DNA of 64,000 nucleotides from Hydrogenimonas urashimensis (lineage in GTDB: Bacteria > Campylobacterota > Campylobacteria > Campylobacterales > Hydrogenimonadaceae). This document shows, one piece after another, positions 25,239 through 33,536 of the stretch (its first letter is position 1; each line of letters begins with the position of its first letter). Made by a program: the position numbers and the translations under genes. Below the pieces are notes generated by a model that did not search any database, was not told where the DNA came from, and was given only the letters and a program-made list of their open reading frames with translations. Location: positions 794,001 through 858,000 of the forward strand of contig NZ_AP023212.1 in NCBI RefSeq assembly GCF_016593255.1, given 5' to 3'.

Positions 25239-25905
25239 ACTGATTTATGACATCACCCCATTTACGCATCTGGACTATCCCGGAAAACTGGCCGCGGTCG
25301 CCTGGTTCGCCGGATGCAATATGCGCTGCATGTACTGCTACAACAGTGACATCGTCTTTTCTAAAGAGGGGTCTTACACGGTGGACGATCTGCTCGCGTT
25401 ACTGAAGAGGCGGATCGGACTGCTGGACGCTGTCGTACTCAGCGGCGGCGAACCGACTCTGCATGAACTGGAGCCCATCTGTCGCGCCATCAAGACGATG
25501 GGATTTTCTATCAAGCTCGATACCAACGGCCTCAGACCCGATCGTATCGCCGATCTGGTTGCAAAGAAGCTGGTCGATTACATAGCGCTCGATTTCAAGG
25601 CCGGAAGCGAAAAATTCGGATACATCACCGGATCGAGCCGATACGAGCGGTTCCGCGAAACGCTCGACTTTCTGATCGGCAGAGATTTCGATTTCGAAGT
25701 ACGTACGACGGTACATGCCGACTTGTTGAGTCCCGACGATATCAACAACATGATGAAAGTACTCAAAAACAGAGGCTACAACCGTACCTACTATCTTCAG
25801 AATTTCATCGAAACACCCAACAATATCGCCAACATCACAAAACCCTCGGCAGAATTCGACAGACAATCCCTTGGCGATCTGCTGCCAACTAAGTGGCGCA
25901 ACTGA
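25225..25905 (+). CDS. nrdG: NrdG-type anaerobic ribonucleotide reductase activating protein
   Basis: A 226-residue radical SAM enzyme. The cluster motif is FAGCNMRCMYCYNSD (CxxxCxxC), followed by LSGGEPTLHELEPICRAIK and LDTNGLRPDRIADLV. It should use SAM to make the glycyl radical on the small NrdD tail protein. The start is TTG at 25225, overlapping the tail ORF, with AGAGGAA seven bases before. The length and order match NrdD-associated activases of this phylum. Confidence 0.9.
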   Translation: MSSDRLIYDITPFTHLDYPGKLAAVAWFAGCNMRCMYCYNSDIVFSKEGSYTVDDLLALLKRRIGLLDAVVLSGGEPTLHELEPICRAIKTMGFSIKLDTNGLRPDRIADLVAKKLVDYIALDFKAGSEKFGYITGSSRYERFRETLDFLIGRDFDFEVRTTVHADLLSPDDINNMMKVLKNRGYNRTYYLQNFIETPNNIANITKPSAEFDRQSLGDLLPTKWRN

Positions 25906-25913
25906 TACAGCTC

Positions 25914-26594
25914 CTATCGAACGATCAGCACATACCCCTGGCCCGAAACGTTCTCTATGAGACCTTTGTCGCTCTTTTGACGCACCCTCTTGATGAAAGT
26001 CCGCAGCCGCTCGTCGCTGACCTCCTCCCCTTCCCAGAGGCGCTCTTTAATCGCTTCGTTGGAGAGATAGTGGTTGGGGCTGTGATAGAGCAGCGAGATG
26101 AAACGGCTCTCCCGCTTGCTCAAATGGACCAGCACCCCTTTTTTGAAAAGCTGCTCGCTCTGAAGATCAAAGCTAAAAGGCGGCAACAATTGCACCAGAC
26201 TCTGTTTTTTGATTTTTTCCGCCAGAGAACAGAGATACTCCAACAGCTCTTCGGGGTCGAAGGGCTTGATGAAATATTTCACGACCCCCACATCGATGGC
26301 ACCCAGGAGTTTTTCTTTGTCGCTGTAGGCACTTAAAATGACGATGGGCATGTGGGGATTTTCTTTTTTGATCTTTTCGGCCAGTTCGAGTCCTGTCATT
26401 TTGGGCATCGTAATATCGGTTATGACGACATCGGGTTTCATCTTTCTGAACTGTTTCAACCCTTCGATGCCGTCATAGGCGATTTCGAACTCGGCAAAAT
26501 AATCACCCACCGCATTTTTCAAAAGTTGCGCAAGACGTTTTTCGTCTTCGACGAGAAGGACTTTCAGTTTCGAGAGTCTACTCTGACACGACAT
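25914..26594 (-). CDS. OmpR-family response regulator
   Basis: A 226-residue two-domain regulator. The receiver (residues about 10-125) has VEDEKRL, the phospho-acceptor aspartate in VVITDITMPKMTGLELAE and the conserved lysine of YFIKPFDPEEL. The C-terminal winged helix (about 150-226) ends KSDKGLIENVSGQGYVL. The start at 26594 is supported by GGAGG six bases upstream. It overlaps the end of the histidine-kinase gene. The stimulus is unknown. Confidence 0.93.
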   Translation of the reverse strand: MSCQSRLSKLKVLLVEDEKRLAQLLKNAVGDYFAEFEIAYDGIEGLKQFRKMKPDVVITDITMPKMTGLELAEKIKKENPHMPIVILSAYSDKEKLLGAIDVGVVKYFIKPFDPEELLEYLCSLAEKIKKQSLVQLLPPFSFDLQSEQLFKKGVLVHLSKRESRFISLLYHSPNHYLSNEAIKERLWEGEEVSDERLRTFIKRVRQKSDKGLIENVSGQGYVLIVR

Positions 26595-27801
26595 CACCAC
26601 CCTCCAGCGGTACCCTGATCGCGAATTTCGCTCCGCCGTTCACGTTTTCGACATCGATACTTCCGCCAAAACTTTTTTCTATGATCATCTTCGACATGAA
26701 AAGTCCCAGACCTGTTCCCTGTGCGGCGTGTTTGGTTGTAAAATAGGGCTCGAATATCCGTTCCATTGCCTCCGGCTCGATGCCTCCCGCATTGTCTTCG
26801 ATCTCGATGAGTGCCCAATTCGCCTCCCTGCGGACACGGATATCGATGCGGCGCTCTTTGACATTCCGCTGCCTGAAAGCATCTTTCGCGTTCTGCAGAA
26901 GGTTAATAAGAACATGGGAGAATTCGTTGGAGACACCGACGATTCTCAAAGTGGCATCGACCTCTTTGCGGATATCGATGTACTCTTTTTCCAGCGTCTT
27001 TTCCACTATCTGAAGGGCTTCCTCCAGGCTCGCGGAAACGGCGAACGGGACTTTGGGCTTGCCGGGTTTGAAAAAGTTGATGAAATCCTCGATCGTCTGC
27101 GACATGTTCTGAATCAGCGTTTTCGCATCGTCGTAGGCTTCGTTCAGCTGGGTTTCATCCCCCCTCTGGGCCGCCTTTTTGAGGTTGAAGAGGGAGAGGG
27201 CCAGTTCGGTCAGCGGCTGGCGCCACTGATGGGCGATATTGGCCATCATCTGCCCCAGACTCGCAAGGCGCGACTGCAGAAAGAGCATCTTCTGTTTCTC
27301 TTCGTTCTTTCGGACCTCTTCGCGTACCCGCTCCTCCAGGTAACGATTGAGATCGTAGAGTTTTCTGGTCTGCAGCTGCACGCGCTTCTCGAGGGTTCTG
27401 TTGAGCATCTCCAGCTCTCTCTCTTTCTTCTCGAGGGCCATTTTGAGCTCGACCTCTTTGGTGACATCGTAGCGGATGGCGATGAACTCTTCAATCTCCC
27501 CTTTTTCGTCGAGAATGGGAATAATCGTCGTGTTGACATAGAAAGTGCTGCCGTCTTTCGCCCGGTTTTTCACGGTCGTTTTGTAGGTTTTCTTGGCGAG
27601 AATCGTATCCCAGAGCCGTTTGAATTTCTCCTTGGGCACGTCGGGATGGCGGACGATATTGTGGTTTTGCCCGATCAGCTCTTCGCGGGAATAACCCGAT
27701 ATTTTGCAGAATTCGTCGTTGACGAAAGTGATAATCCCGTCAATATCGGTCTTGGATACGATATTGGAACTCTCGATCGCTTCTTTGTACTGCTGGAACA
27801 T
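26578..27801 (-). CDS. PAS-domain sensor histidine kinase
   Basis: A 407-residue cytosolic kinase with no membrane helices. An N-terminal PAS domain of the Aer/flavin-like type (residues about 10-130; ITFVNDEFCKISGYSREEL, QNHNIVRHPDVPKEKFKRLW) is followed by a coiled coil. The phospho-acceptor box is MANIAHQWRQPLTELALSLF, and the HATPase region has VLINLLQNAKDAF, DNAGGIEPEAMERIFEPYF and GTGLGLFMSKMIIEKSFGG. It pairs with the response regulator it overlaps. The PAS signature suggests redox or energy sensing. Confidence 0.93.
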   Translation of the reverse strand: MFQQYKEAIESSNIVSKTDIDGIITFVNDEFCKISGYSREELIGQNHNIVRHPDVPKEKFKRLWDTILAKKTYKTTVKNRAKDGSTFYVNTTIIPILDEKGEIEEFIAIRYDVTKEVELKMALEKKERELEMLNRTLEKRVQLQTRKLYDLNRYLEERVREEVRKNEEKQKMLFLQSRLASLGQMMANIAHQWRQPLTELALSLFNLKKAAQRGDETQLNEAYDDAKTLIQNMSQTIEDFINFFKPGKPKVPFAVSASLEEALQIVEKTLEKEYIDIRKEVDATLRIVGVSNEFSHVLINLLQNAKDAFRQRNVKERRIDIRVRREANWALIEIEDNAGGIEPEAMERIFEPYFTTKHAAQGTGLGLFMSKMIIEKSFGGSIDVENVNGGAKFAIRVPLEGGDVVSE

Positions 27802-27892
27802 CAGATCGGTCTCCGAAGGCAGTGATGGGTCGTTGGCAGTCGGTTAGGAGAAGCTCTCATCGCAAAACGCCTCTTTTGCCAATGAACGAAGA

Positions 27893-28888
27893 CTAACGAC
27901 CAACGACTCTTTTCTCCCACTTCTCGAATTCCGGTGAAAAATACTCAATCCTCACTTTTTTGAATTCTCTTGTTGAGTAGAGATAATTATACTCTTTTAT
28001 TCCGATTTCGCCGGCCATCTCTTCGACGATGCTTTCGACCTCCTCCTTCGATTTGCCGTGAACCATCGAAAAGAGGGGATAGGGCCACTCGGGATAGACG
28101 GGACGCAGATAGCAGTGGCTCACGGCACTGTAGGCGGCCACCGTCTCCCCGATGGCTTCGGCCCGCTCCTCGGGTACTTTCCAGACCACCATCGCGTTGG
28201 CGGTGAAACCGGCCTTTCGGTGATAGAGAATCGCGGCGAAGCGGCGCATCAGACCCGCCTTTTTCATCCGTTCCGCTTCCGAAGCCAGCGTTTCATAATC
28301 GATGCCGAGGGCCTCGACAAGCGCTTTGAAAGGCTCTTTCATGGGCTCTATATCTTTTTGCAGCCCTTTGATCATCTCGTAATGCACGGGCTCCAGCACC
28401 ATCGGCTCTTTCTTGGCCCGCTTGAGCTTCTCTTTCTTGGCACGGTCCCCTTTGACATCGAGCTGCACCGAAATTTTGAACATCTTTTTCGTCGGAAGAA
28501 CGATGAAACTTTCGGCTTCCGACTTTTCCGCCAGAATCTCCACCGTCTTTTCCAGACCCAGTTTCGAATCGGGCGCAACCGCGATGGTAAACCAGAGATT
28601 GTAGGGATTGTCGCGTTCGTAATTGTGGCTCACGCCCGGATGCGCGTTGATTATGGCCGCGGCCTTTTCGATATTTTCCACCTTGAACGCGACCAGGGAG
28701 GATTTGTACCCGAGCGACTTCGTATCGAAAATCGCCGATGTCTGGCGGATCACTTTCTGCTCTTTCAATGCTCTGTAAAGATCCAGCACCTCTTTTTCAC
28801 TGCTTCCGAGCGTCTCGGCCAGTTCGGCGAAGGGGCGTCTGGCGATCGGAAAATTTTTCTGTATCAGGGTCAAAAACTCTTTTTCCAT
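27893..28888 (-). CDS. Siroheme decarboxylase, AhbA/AhbB (NirDL-type) fusion
   Basis: A 331-residue protein with two Lrp/AsnC-like halves, each a siroheme decarboxylase module (residues about 1-150 and 165-325). The first half has FPIARRPFAELAETLG and NYERDNPYNLWFTIAVAPD, the second HCYLRPVYPEWPYPLFSMVH. The enzyme converts siroheme to didecarboxysiroheme in heme d1 synthesis. The ATG at 28888 is chosen because the TATAAT on this strand at 28922-28917 predicts transcription from about 28910, downstream of the alternative ATG at 28918. The promoter is shared, divergent, and carries one FNR-type box. Confidence 0.88.
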   Translation of the reverse strand: MEKEFLTLIQKNFPIARRPFAELAETLGSSEKEVLDLYRALKEQKVIRQTSAIFDTKSLGYKSSLVAFKVENIEKAAAIINAHPGVSHNYERDNPYNLWFTIAVAPDSKLGLEKTVEILAEKSEAESFIVLPTKKMFKISVQLDVKGDRAKKEKLKRAKKEPMVLEPVHYEMIKGLQKDIEPMKEPFKALVEALGIDYETLASEAERMKKAGLMRRFAAILYHRKAGFTANAMVVWKVPEERAEAIGETVAAYSAVSHCYLRPVYPEWPYPLFSMVHGKSKEEVESIVEEMAGEIGIKEYNYLYSTREFKKVRIEYFSPEFEKWEKRVVGR

Positions 28889-28945
28889 CGTGTGCTGCAA
28901 CCTGTTTTTAGCGCCCATTATAAAGGTTTGTAGTTTATACTTTCC

Positions 28946-28959
28946 TTGATGTGCATCAA
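28946..28959. promoter_or_regulatory. FNR/NNR-type box in a divergent heme d1 promoter
   Basis: TTGATGTGCATCAA is a perfect palindrome. It lies about 41.5 bp from plausible starts on both strands: TAAGAT at 28982-28987 on plus and TATAAT at 28922-28917 on minus. One regulator dimer could therefore activate both the siroheme-decarboxylase gene and the cysG-type gene. Confidence 0.88.
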
Positions 28960-29013
28960 CCGGCTCTCAACGACTCTGTGTTAAGATATCCGCATCCCTT
29001 TGCAAGGTATTGG

Positions 29014-29595
29014 ATGACCTTTTTCCCGGCATTTATCAAACTCGACAACCGAAAGATTCTTCTTGTAGGAGGCGGATTCATCGCTGGCGAAAAGCTGGAG
29101 AAACTGCTCGATTTCACCCGCGATGTCACCATAGTGGCTCCCGAAATCTCCGAAGAAATCGAGGCGATGGCCAAGGCCCACACTCTTTGCGTGCACCGCC
29201 GCCGCTACACCCCTGAAGATCTTGAGGATGTTTTCGTCGTCATTGTCGCCGTCGACGATATCGGACTTCAAAAAGAGATATACGAGGCGTGTCAGAGTCG
29301 CCACATCCTCTGCAACAGTGTCGATTCGGTCGATTACTGCGACTTCATTTTCCCCTCCTACACCAAAAAAGGGGCCCTCACTGTCGCCTTTTCGACATCG
29401 GGCATCTCCCCTTCGGTGGCCAAATATCTCCGCAGGGCCATCGCGCGCATGATTCCCGACTCGATCGCCGACTTTCTCGAAGAGATGAAAAGCCTGCGGG
29501 CATCCCTTCCCAAAGGGAAAGAACGGATGCGGCTTCTTGATGAAAAAGCCAAAGCCTATATCGACAATCTATTCAACAAAAAGGACACGGAGTAA
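29014..29595 (+). CDS. Precorrin-2 dehydrogenase / sirohydrochlorin ferrochelatase-type protein
   Basis: A 193-residue protein matching the N-terminal half of CysG (Met8-like). The NAD-binding start is FIKLDNRKILLVGGGFIAGE, with FVVIVAVDD and SYTKKGALTVAFSTSGISPSVAKYLRR later. It turns precorrin-2 into sirohydrochlorin and possibly siroheme, the precursor of heme d1. It is divergently transcribed from the decarboxylase fusion and complements cobA (31521-32267), which makes precorrin-2. The ATG at 29014 has AAGGT upstream and removes an unsupported N-terminal extension. Confidence 0.9.
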   Translation: MTFFPAFIKLDNRKILLVGGGFIAGEKLEKLLDFTRDVTIVAPEISEEIEAMAKAHTLCVHRRRYTPEDLEDVFVVIVAVDDIGLQKEIYEACQSRHILCNSVDSVDYCDFIFPSYTKKGALTVAFSTSGISPSVAKYLRRAIARMIPDSIADFLEEMKSLRASLPKGKERMRLLDEKAKAYIDNLFNKKDTE

Positions 29596-29978
29596 TGTTC
29601 AACAAAAAAACCGCCTATCTTCTGATGATTGTTTTCGCGTTTCTCTCCATCTCCGCACTCATCGTCAACATGCCTGAAAAAAAAGATCCCGACGTTATAG
29701 CGAAAATCACACCCTATTTTCCTTACGAAATGACCAAGACATTCGGTGGTCTCGATATCGTGGACAAACGTACGGGCGAAAAACTGAAACTCGACAATGC
29801 CAAAGTTTTTCTCGCGTACGACCACTACCTGAAAAAATGGGGGAAAACCCATCTTAAACTGCAGGAAAACAACCTGATCATCCTCGACGACAACGGATCC
29901 AGGATCGATTCGATGGCCTTGACACCCAAGCAGTTATCGTTCGTTAGAGAATTTTTCTTCGAGAATCCGCCGAAGTAG
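29595..29978 (+). CDS. Membrane-anchored protein of unknown function
   Basis: A 127-residue protein with one N-terminal membrane helix (TAYLLMIVFAFLSISALIV) and a hydrophilic outer part. No cysteines or known motif are present. Its ATG overlaps the stop codon of the cysG-type gene, so it belongs to that operon and may help heme d1 delivery; this is only context. Its last 45 bp overlap the end of the convergent thioredoxin-like gene, which is long but both frames look coding. Confidence 0.7.
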   Translation: MFNKKTAYLLMIVFAFLSISALIVNMPEKKDPDVIAKITPYFPYEMTKTFGGLDIVDKRTGEKLKLDNAKVFLAYDHYLKKWGKTHLKLQENNLIILDDNGSRIDSMALTPKQLSFVREFFFENPPK

Positions 29979-30335
29979 CGCTTTGTCCACCTCCCCTCTG
30001 AGGGGCTCCATCATAAAATTCTCTTCCGGAGAGAGCAGAAAAAGTGTGGGAAAACGTGTCGAGTAGAGAAGCTCTATCGGATAATCTTCGTTCTCTTTCG
30101 TCACGATCACCGCGATAGCATTTTCGTTCACCAAATGCGCAATCTGGGAATCGCCGAATGTTTTCACCAGCAGATGGCGGCATGCATCGCACTCTTTGGT
30201 CACCAGCAGCACCAGCATCGGCTTTTTCGTGCGCTGCGACACTTCCAACGCAGCGTCGAATCTCCCGTACCAGTGCACCCTCTCTGCAGCCACTACAACC
30301 TGTATTGCAAAAAGCATCCAGAAAATTCGAACCAT
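29934..30335 (-). CDS. Thioredoxin-fold periplasmic protein
   Basis: A 133-residue exported protein with an N-terminal signal (MVRIFWMLFAIQVVVAA) and a thioredoxin-like core holding a CDAC motif in LLVTKECDACRHLLVKTFGD, plus the cis-proline-type stretch STRFPTLFLLSP. This fits thiol-disulfide handling of c-type cytochromes in the periplasm. It lies just downstream of the di-heme peroxidase gene. A GTG at 30344 is an alternative start. Confidence 0.8.
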   Translation of the reverse strand: MVRIFWMLFAIQVVVAAERVHWYGRFDAALEVSQRTKKPMLVLLVTKECDACRHLLVKTFGDSQIAHLVNENAIAVIVTKENEDYPIELLYSTRFPTLFLLSPEENFMMEPLRGEVDKALLRRILEEKFSNER

Positions 30336-30355
30336 TCTTCTCACACTCTCACTCT

Positions 30356-31477
30356 CTAATAGATCTCATACCCCACCGGATCCCCCTCCAACGTTTTCAA
30401 AAATGCGACAATTTCGTCAATCTGTTTCTTCGTCAGTGTCAAACCGAGCTGATGCCGTGCCATGATGCGCACCGCCTCTTCGATCCTCTTGATCGATCCG
30501 TTATGGAAATAGGGCGCAGTCCGTGTCACGTTGCGAAGAATGGGAACACGGAAAAGGAACTGACCGTTGGCACCGTGGAATCCTCCGATATCGTCGAACG
30601 GATAGGGTTCGTCCCCCCTGGGTTTCTGCCAGTCGAAACCGGCGAAATAGCGCTTGCCGTTGACGATGACCGATTTGGGTACCAGTATACTGTTGTAACG
30701 CCGCAACGGGAAGTGTTGCAGGCTCTGACCGCCCACACTCATACCGGTGTGGCACCCTTTGCATCCGATTCTCATAAAAAGGTTCAGGCCCGCTTTGGCC
30801 TTCTTGGAGATGGCATCGTCATCCCCCTCGAGAAACCGATCGAAAGCACCGCGCGTCAGGAGCGTCCGTTCGTAGGCGCCTATCGCTTTGGTCACCGTAT
30901 CGAATGTGATCCCCTCTTTCGGGAAGACGGATTGGAACATCTTTACGTAATCGGGGCGCTTTTTCAGCCGAGAAACGACCTCCTGTGGCGTCATTGCCAT
31001 CTCGAAAGGCGCTTGAATGGGTCCCTTGGCCTGATCCTCCACATCGGGACTCCTGCCGTCCCAGAACTCCCGCTTTGCCAGTGCGGCATTGAGGACCGTG
31101 GGGGAGTTGAGATGTTTGGGATTGGGCTGGTTGTGATAGCCGATGGCGGTGGGGCGGTTGTCGTCACCGCCGTCTTCGAGAATATGGCACGATGCGCAGT
31201 TGATGGTTTGATCCTTCGAGAGGATCGGATCGAAATAGAGCCGTTCTCCCAGTGCGATCTTTTCGGCCGTCAAAGGGTTGTCCGGATTGCCTACATAAAC
31301 GGATGCTTGCGCCCATGAAGCCGGCACGGGCGCAAGGCCGCGTCGAAGCGCTTTGGCTCGCAGCTCCTTGGCTTCCGGTATCCGGGTATGGCTGGAAGGT
31401 TCAGGAATGAAAAAACCCTTGAAGTAGAGAGTGAAGACGATGAAAGAGATAAACAGTACCGTAGCATGGGTTTTCAT
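30356..31477 (-). CDS. Di-heme cytochrome c peroxidase-type protein
   Basis: A 373-residue CcpA/MauG-family protein with an N-terminal membrane anchor (VLFISFIVFTLYFKGFFI). The first heme motif is CASCH (in INCASCHILEDGGDDNRPT), the second CKGCH (GCKGCHTGMSVGG). FDPILSKDQTINCASC, PTVLNAALAKREFWDGR and PYFHNGSIKRIEEAVRIM are family blocks. It probably reduces peroxide with electrons from cytochrome c. It is 20 bp upstream of the thioredoxin-like gene and 43 bp after cobA. Confidence 0.92.
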   Translation of the reverse strand: MKTHATVLFISFIVFTLYFKGFFIPEPSSHTRIPEAKELRAKALRRGLAPVPASWAQASVYVGNPDNPLTAEKIALGERLYFDPILSKDQTINCASCHILEDGGDDNRPTAIGYHNQPNPKHLNSPTVLNAALAKREFWDGRSPDVEDQAKGPIQAPFEMAMTPQEVVSRLKKRPDYVKMFQSVFPKEGITFDTVTKAIGAYERTLLTRGAFDRFLEGDDDAISKKAKAGLNLFMRIGCKGCHTGMSVGGQSLQHFPLRRYNSILVPKSVIVNGKRYFAGFDWQKPRGDEPYPFDDIGGFHGANGQFLFRVPILRNVTRTAPYFHNGSIKRIEEAVRIMARHQLGLTLTKKQIDEIVAFLKTLEGDPVGYEIY

Positions 31478-31520
31478 AGCGACTCCTTTGCTATGAAATT
31501 AACCCATCGTGACGAAAAAA

Positions 31521-32267
31521 TCAATGACTTTCGTCAACCCACTCCAAATCGTCTTTGAGATTCACGACATTGCCCACGACGATAAGCGCCGGGGTTTTGA
31601 TTCCGGCCTCCTTGACCTTTTTCGCGATGGTCTCCAGTGTTCCGACAACACTCTTTTGTTCAGGCGTCGTCCCCTTGCTGATGACCGCCACGGGAGTTTC
31701 GGCCGACCTGCCGATACGGATAAGATTTTTGGCGATATTGGGAAGATTGTGGAGTCCCATCAGAAAAACAATCGTCTCGTCCGCTCGCATCGCTTCCCAG
31801 TCGACCTGGGAGTGTTCCTTGTTGGGTGCCTCATGGCCTGTCACGACTTTGAAAGACACTGCCACCCCGCGATGGGTCACGGGAATTCCCGCATAGGCGG
31901 GGACCGAAATGGCCGACGTGACACCCGGAATGAATTCGAAAGGAATCCCCCGCTCTTTGAGATACTTCGCCTCTTCGCCGCCCCGGCCGAACACCAGCGG
32001 ATCACCCCCTTTGAGTCGGACGACCTTTTCATGTTTCAAAGCGTTCTGATAGATCACTTCGTTGATTTGATCCTGCGGCAGCGTATGCCGGCCATCCTCT
32101 TTGCCCACATAGACAAATTCGCACTCCGGCTTCGCCTCTTTGAGAATGTCGGGATTGGCCAGACGATCGTAGATGATGACATCGGCTTCGCGCACCACGC
32201 GCAGCGCCTTGACCGTCAGCAGATCGATATCGCCGGGGCCGGCACCAGTCAAATAAACTTTTCCCAT
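31521..32267 (-). CDS. cobA: Uroporphyrinogen-III C-methyltransferase
   Basis: A 248-residue SAM-dependent enzyme that makes precorrin-2, the branch point to siroheme, heme d1 and cobalamin. Signatures are VYLTGAGPGDIDLLTVKALR, RLKGGDPLVFGRGGEEAKYL and TSAISVPAYAGIPVTHRGVAVSF. AAGGAAAG precedes the ATG. It follows nirJ on the same strand with a 128-bp non-coding gap carrying a long inverted repeat. Confidence 0.95.
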   Translation of the reverse strand: MGKVYLTGAGPGDIDLLTVKALRVVREADVIIYDRLANPDILKEAKPECEFVYVGKEDGRHTLPQDQINEVIYQNALKHEKVVRLKGGDPLVFGRGGEEAKYLKERGIPFEFIPGVTSAISVPAYAGIPVTHRGVAVSFKVVTGHEAPNKEHSQVDWEAMRADETIVFLMGLHNLPNIAKNLIRIGRSAETPVAVISKGTTPEQKSVVGTLETIAKKVKEAGIKTPALIVVGNVVNLKDDLEWVDESH

Positions 32268-32297
32268 TTCTTTCCTTCTTACAGCGAATGCTTTTTC

Positions 32298-32408
32298 AAC
32301 TAAAAACTAAAATTTGAGGAAAAGGCGCTACGTTTCTCTTTATTTTTAAAAAGAGTAATTTTAATCAATGTCTGCGTAGCAGTTCACAACAATTTTTAGT
32401 TTTTAGTT
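32298..32408. repeat. Nested inverted repeat between nirJ and cobA
   Basis: An A+T-rich element with a nested hairpin architecture. The outer arms (32298-32314 and 32391-32408) pair over 17 bp with one bulged T. Inside are GCTACG/CGTAGC (32327-32332, 32375-32380) and CTCTTT/AAAGAG (32336-32341, 32350-32355). The right arm covers the last codons and stop of nirJ. It could be a processing or termination structure, or a miniature inverted-repeat element; no target duplication is visible. Confidence 0.6.
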
Positions 32409-33535
32409 TTTAACTTTTCTGACCTCTCACTTTCCGTGAGATAGCAAGACGGGTCTTCCGCCCACAGGTCGCCGTGAATCGCCCAGGCGCGGCTGCGACT
32501 GCCGCCGTTGCAGATGTCGATGACGCCGCAGTCGGCACATTTTCCGCTCAGTTTTCTGGGATGTTCCCGCAGTTTGGTGAGCAGTTCGTTCTCTTTATCC
32601 AGCCATATCTCATCAAAGGGGCGTTCGGTTATGTTGCCGATAGTGACGGGGAAGAAGGGGTCGGGTTTGACATGTCCCATCCAGTCGATGTTGACCAGTT
32701 TGCGTCCGGCGCTGTTGCCCCCCCAGTTTCGCAGGCGCCTGAGCATCTCGTCACGCATTTGGGGGTATTTTTGCGAAAACTTCTCCAGAAACAAAATGGC
32801 ATCCATCTCCATGTTGCCCGTGACGACATCGATGTCGCGCCCCTCTTCATGGTAAGCAAACGCCTTGTCGATGATGAATTCGACGAATTTCCGCCGCTCC
32901 TCTTTGGAGATGTCGATTTTGAGATTGTCGAGTCCCCGGCCGCTGTAGACCAGATGGGAGATGTAGATTTTGTCCACCCCGATATTCTCGGCCAGGTCGA
33001 AAATGTCATAAAGATTCTCTTTCGTCTCGTCGGTGATCGTGAAACGGATGCCCGCATTGCCGCCATGTTTCTGGATGAGGTCGATGGCATCCAGGCTTTT
33101 TCTGTACGCCCCTTCCAGACCCCTGAAACGGTCATGCACCTCTTCGATGCCGTCGATACTGATGCCGATGTAATTGAACGTGCCGATAATGCGGTCCACA
33201 TTCTTTTCAGTGACATAAAGGCCATTGGTCGAGAGATAGGTAACGATACCCTGCTCGCGCATCGCTTCGGCAATCTGAAAGATGTCCCGACGAATCAGCG
33301 GTTCGCCGCCGCTGAAAATGACGAATCGTATTCCTGCCCTCTTCAACTCGGCAATGGCCCCCAGTATGAACTCCGTCGTCAGGAAATCTTCCGAATTGGG
33401 ATCGGCATAGCTGTAGCAATGGTGACAGGCGAGATTGCATCGGTTGGTGAAATTCCAGATGGCGATGCTCCCGTTCAGGGAGCGCTCTTTTTTCCCTTCT
33501 GTCACCGACTTGATGAGATTGGAGAGACGAAACAC
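32396..33535 (-). CDS. nirJ: Heme d1 biosynthesis radical SAM protein NirJ
   Basis: A 379-residue radical SAM enzyme with the cluster motif FTNRCNLACHHCYSYAD and GGEPLIRRDIF. A C-terminal SPASM-like cysteine set (GKCADCGVIDICNGGSRSR, later a cysteine in DPSCYL) follows. NirJ removes propionate side chains and introduces the oxo groups of heme d1. The start is GTG, one base after the nirF stop codon. It is the last gene before the inverted-repeat gap. Confidence 0.95.
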   Translation of the reverse strand: MFRLSNLIKSVTEGKKERSLNGSIAIWNFTNRCNLACHHCYSYADPNSEDFLTTEFILGAIAELKRAGIRFVIFSGGEPLIRRDIFQIAEAMREQGIVTYLSTNGLYVTEKNVDRIIGTFNYIGISIDGIEEVHDRFRGLEGAYRKSLDAIDLIQKHGGNAGIRFTITDETKENLYDIFDLAENIGVDKIYISHLVYSGRGLDNLKIDISKEERRKFVEFIIDKAFAYHEEGRDIDVVTGNMEMDAILFLEKFSQKYPQMRDEMLRRLRNWGGNSAGRKLVNIDWMGHVKPDPFFPVTIGNITERPFDEIWLDKENELLTKLREHPRKLSGKCADCGVIDICNGGSRSRAWAIHGDLWAEDPSCYLTESERSEKLKTKN

Positions 33536-33536
33536 G

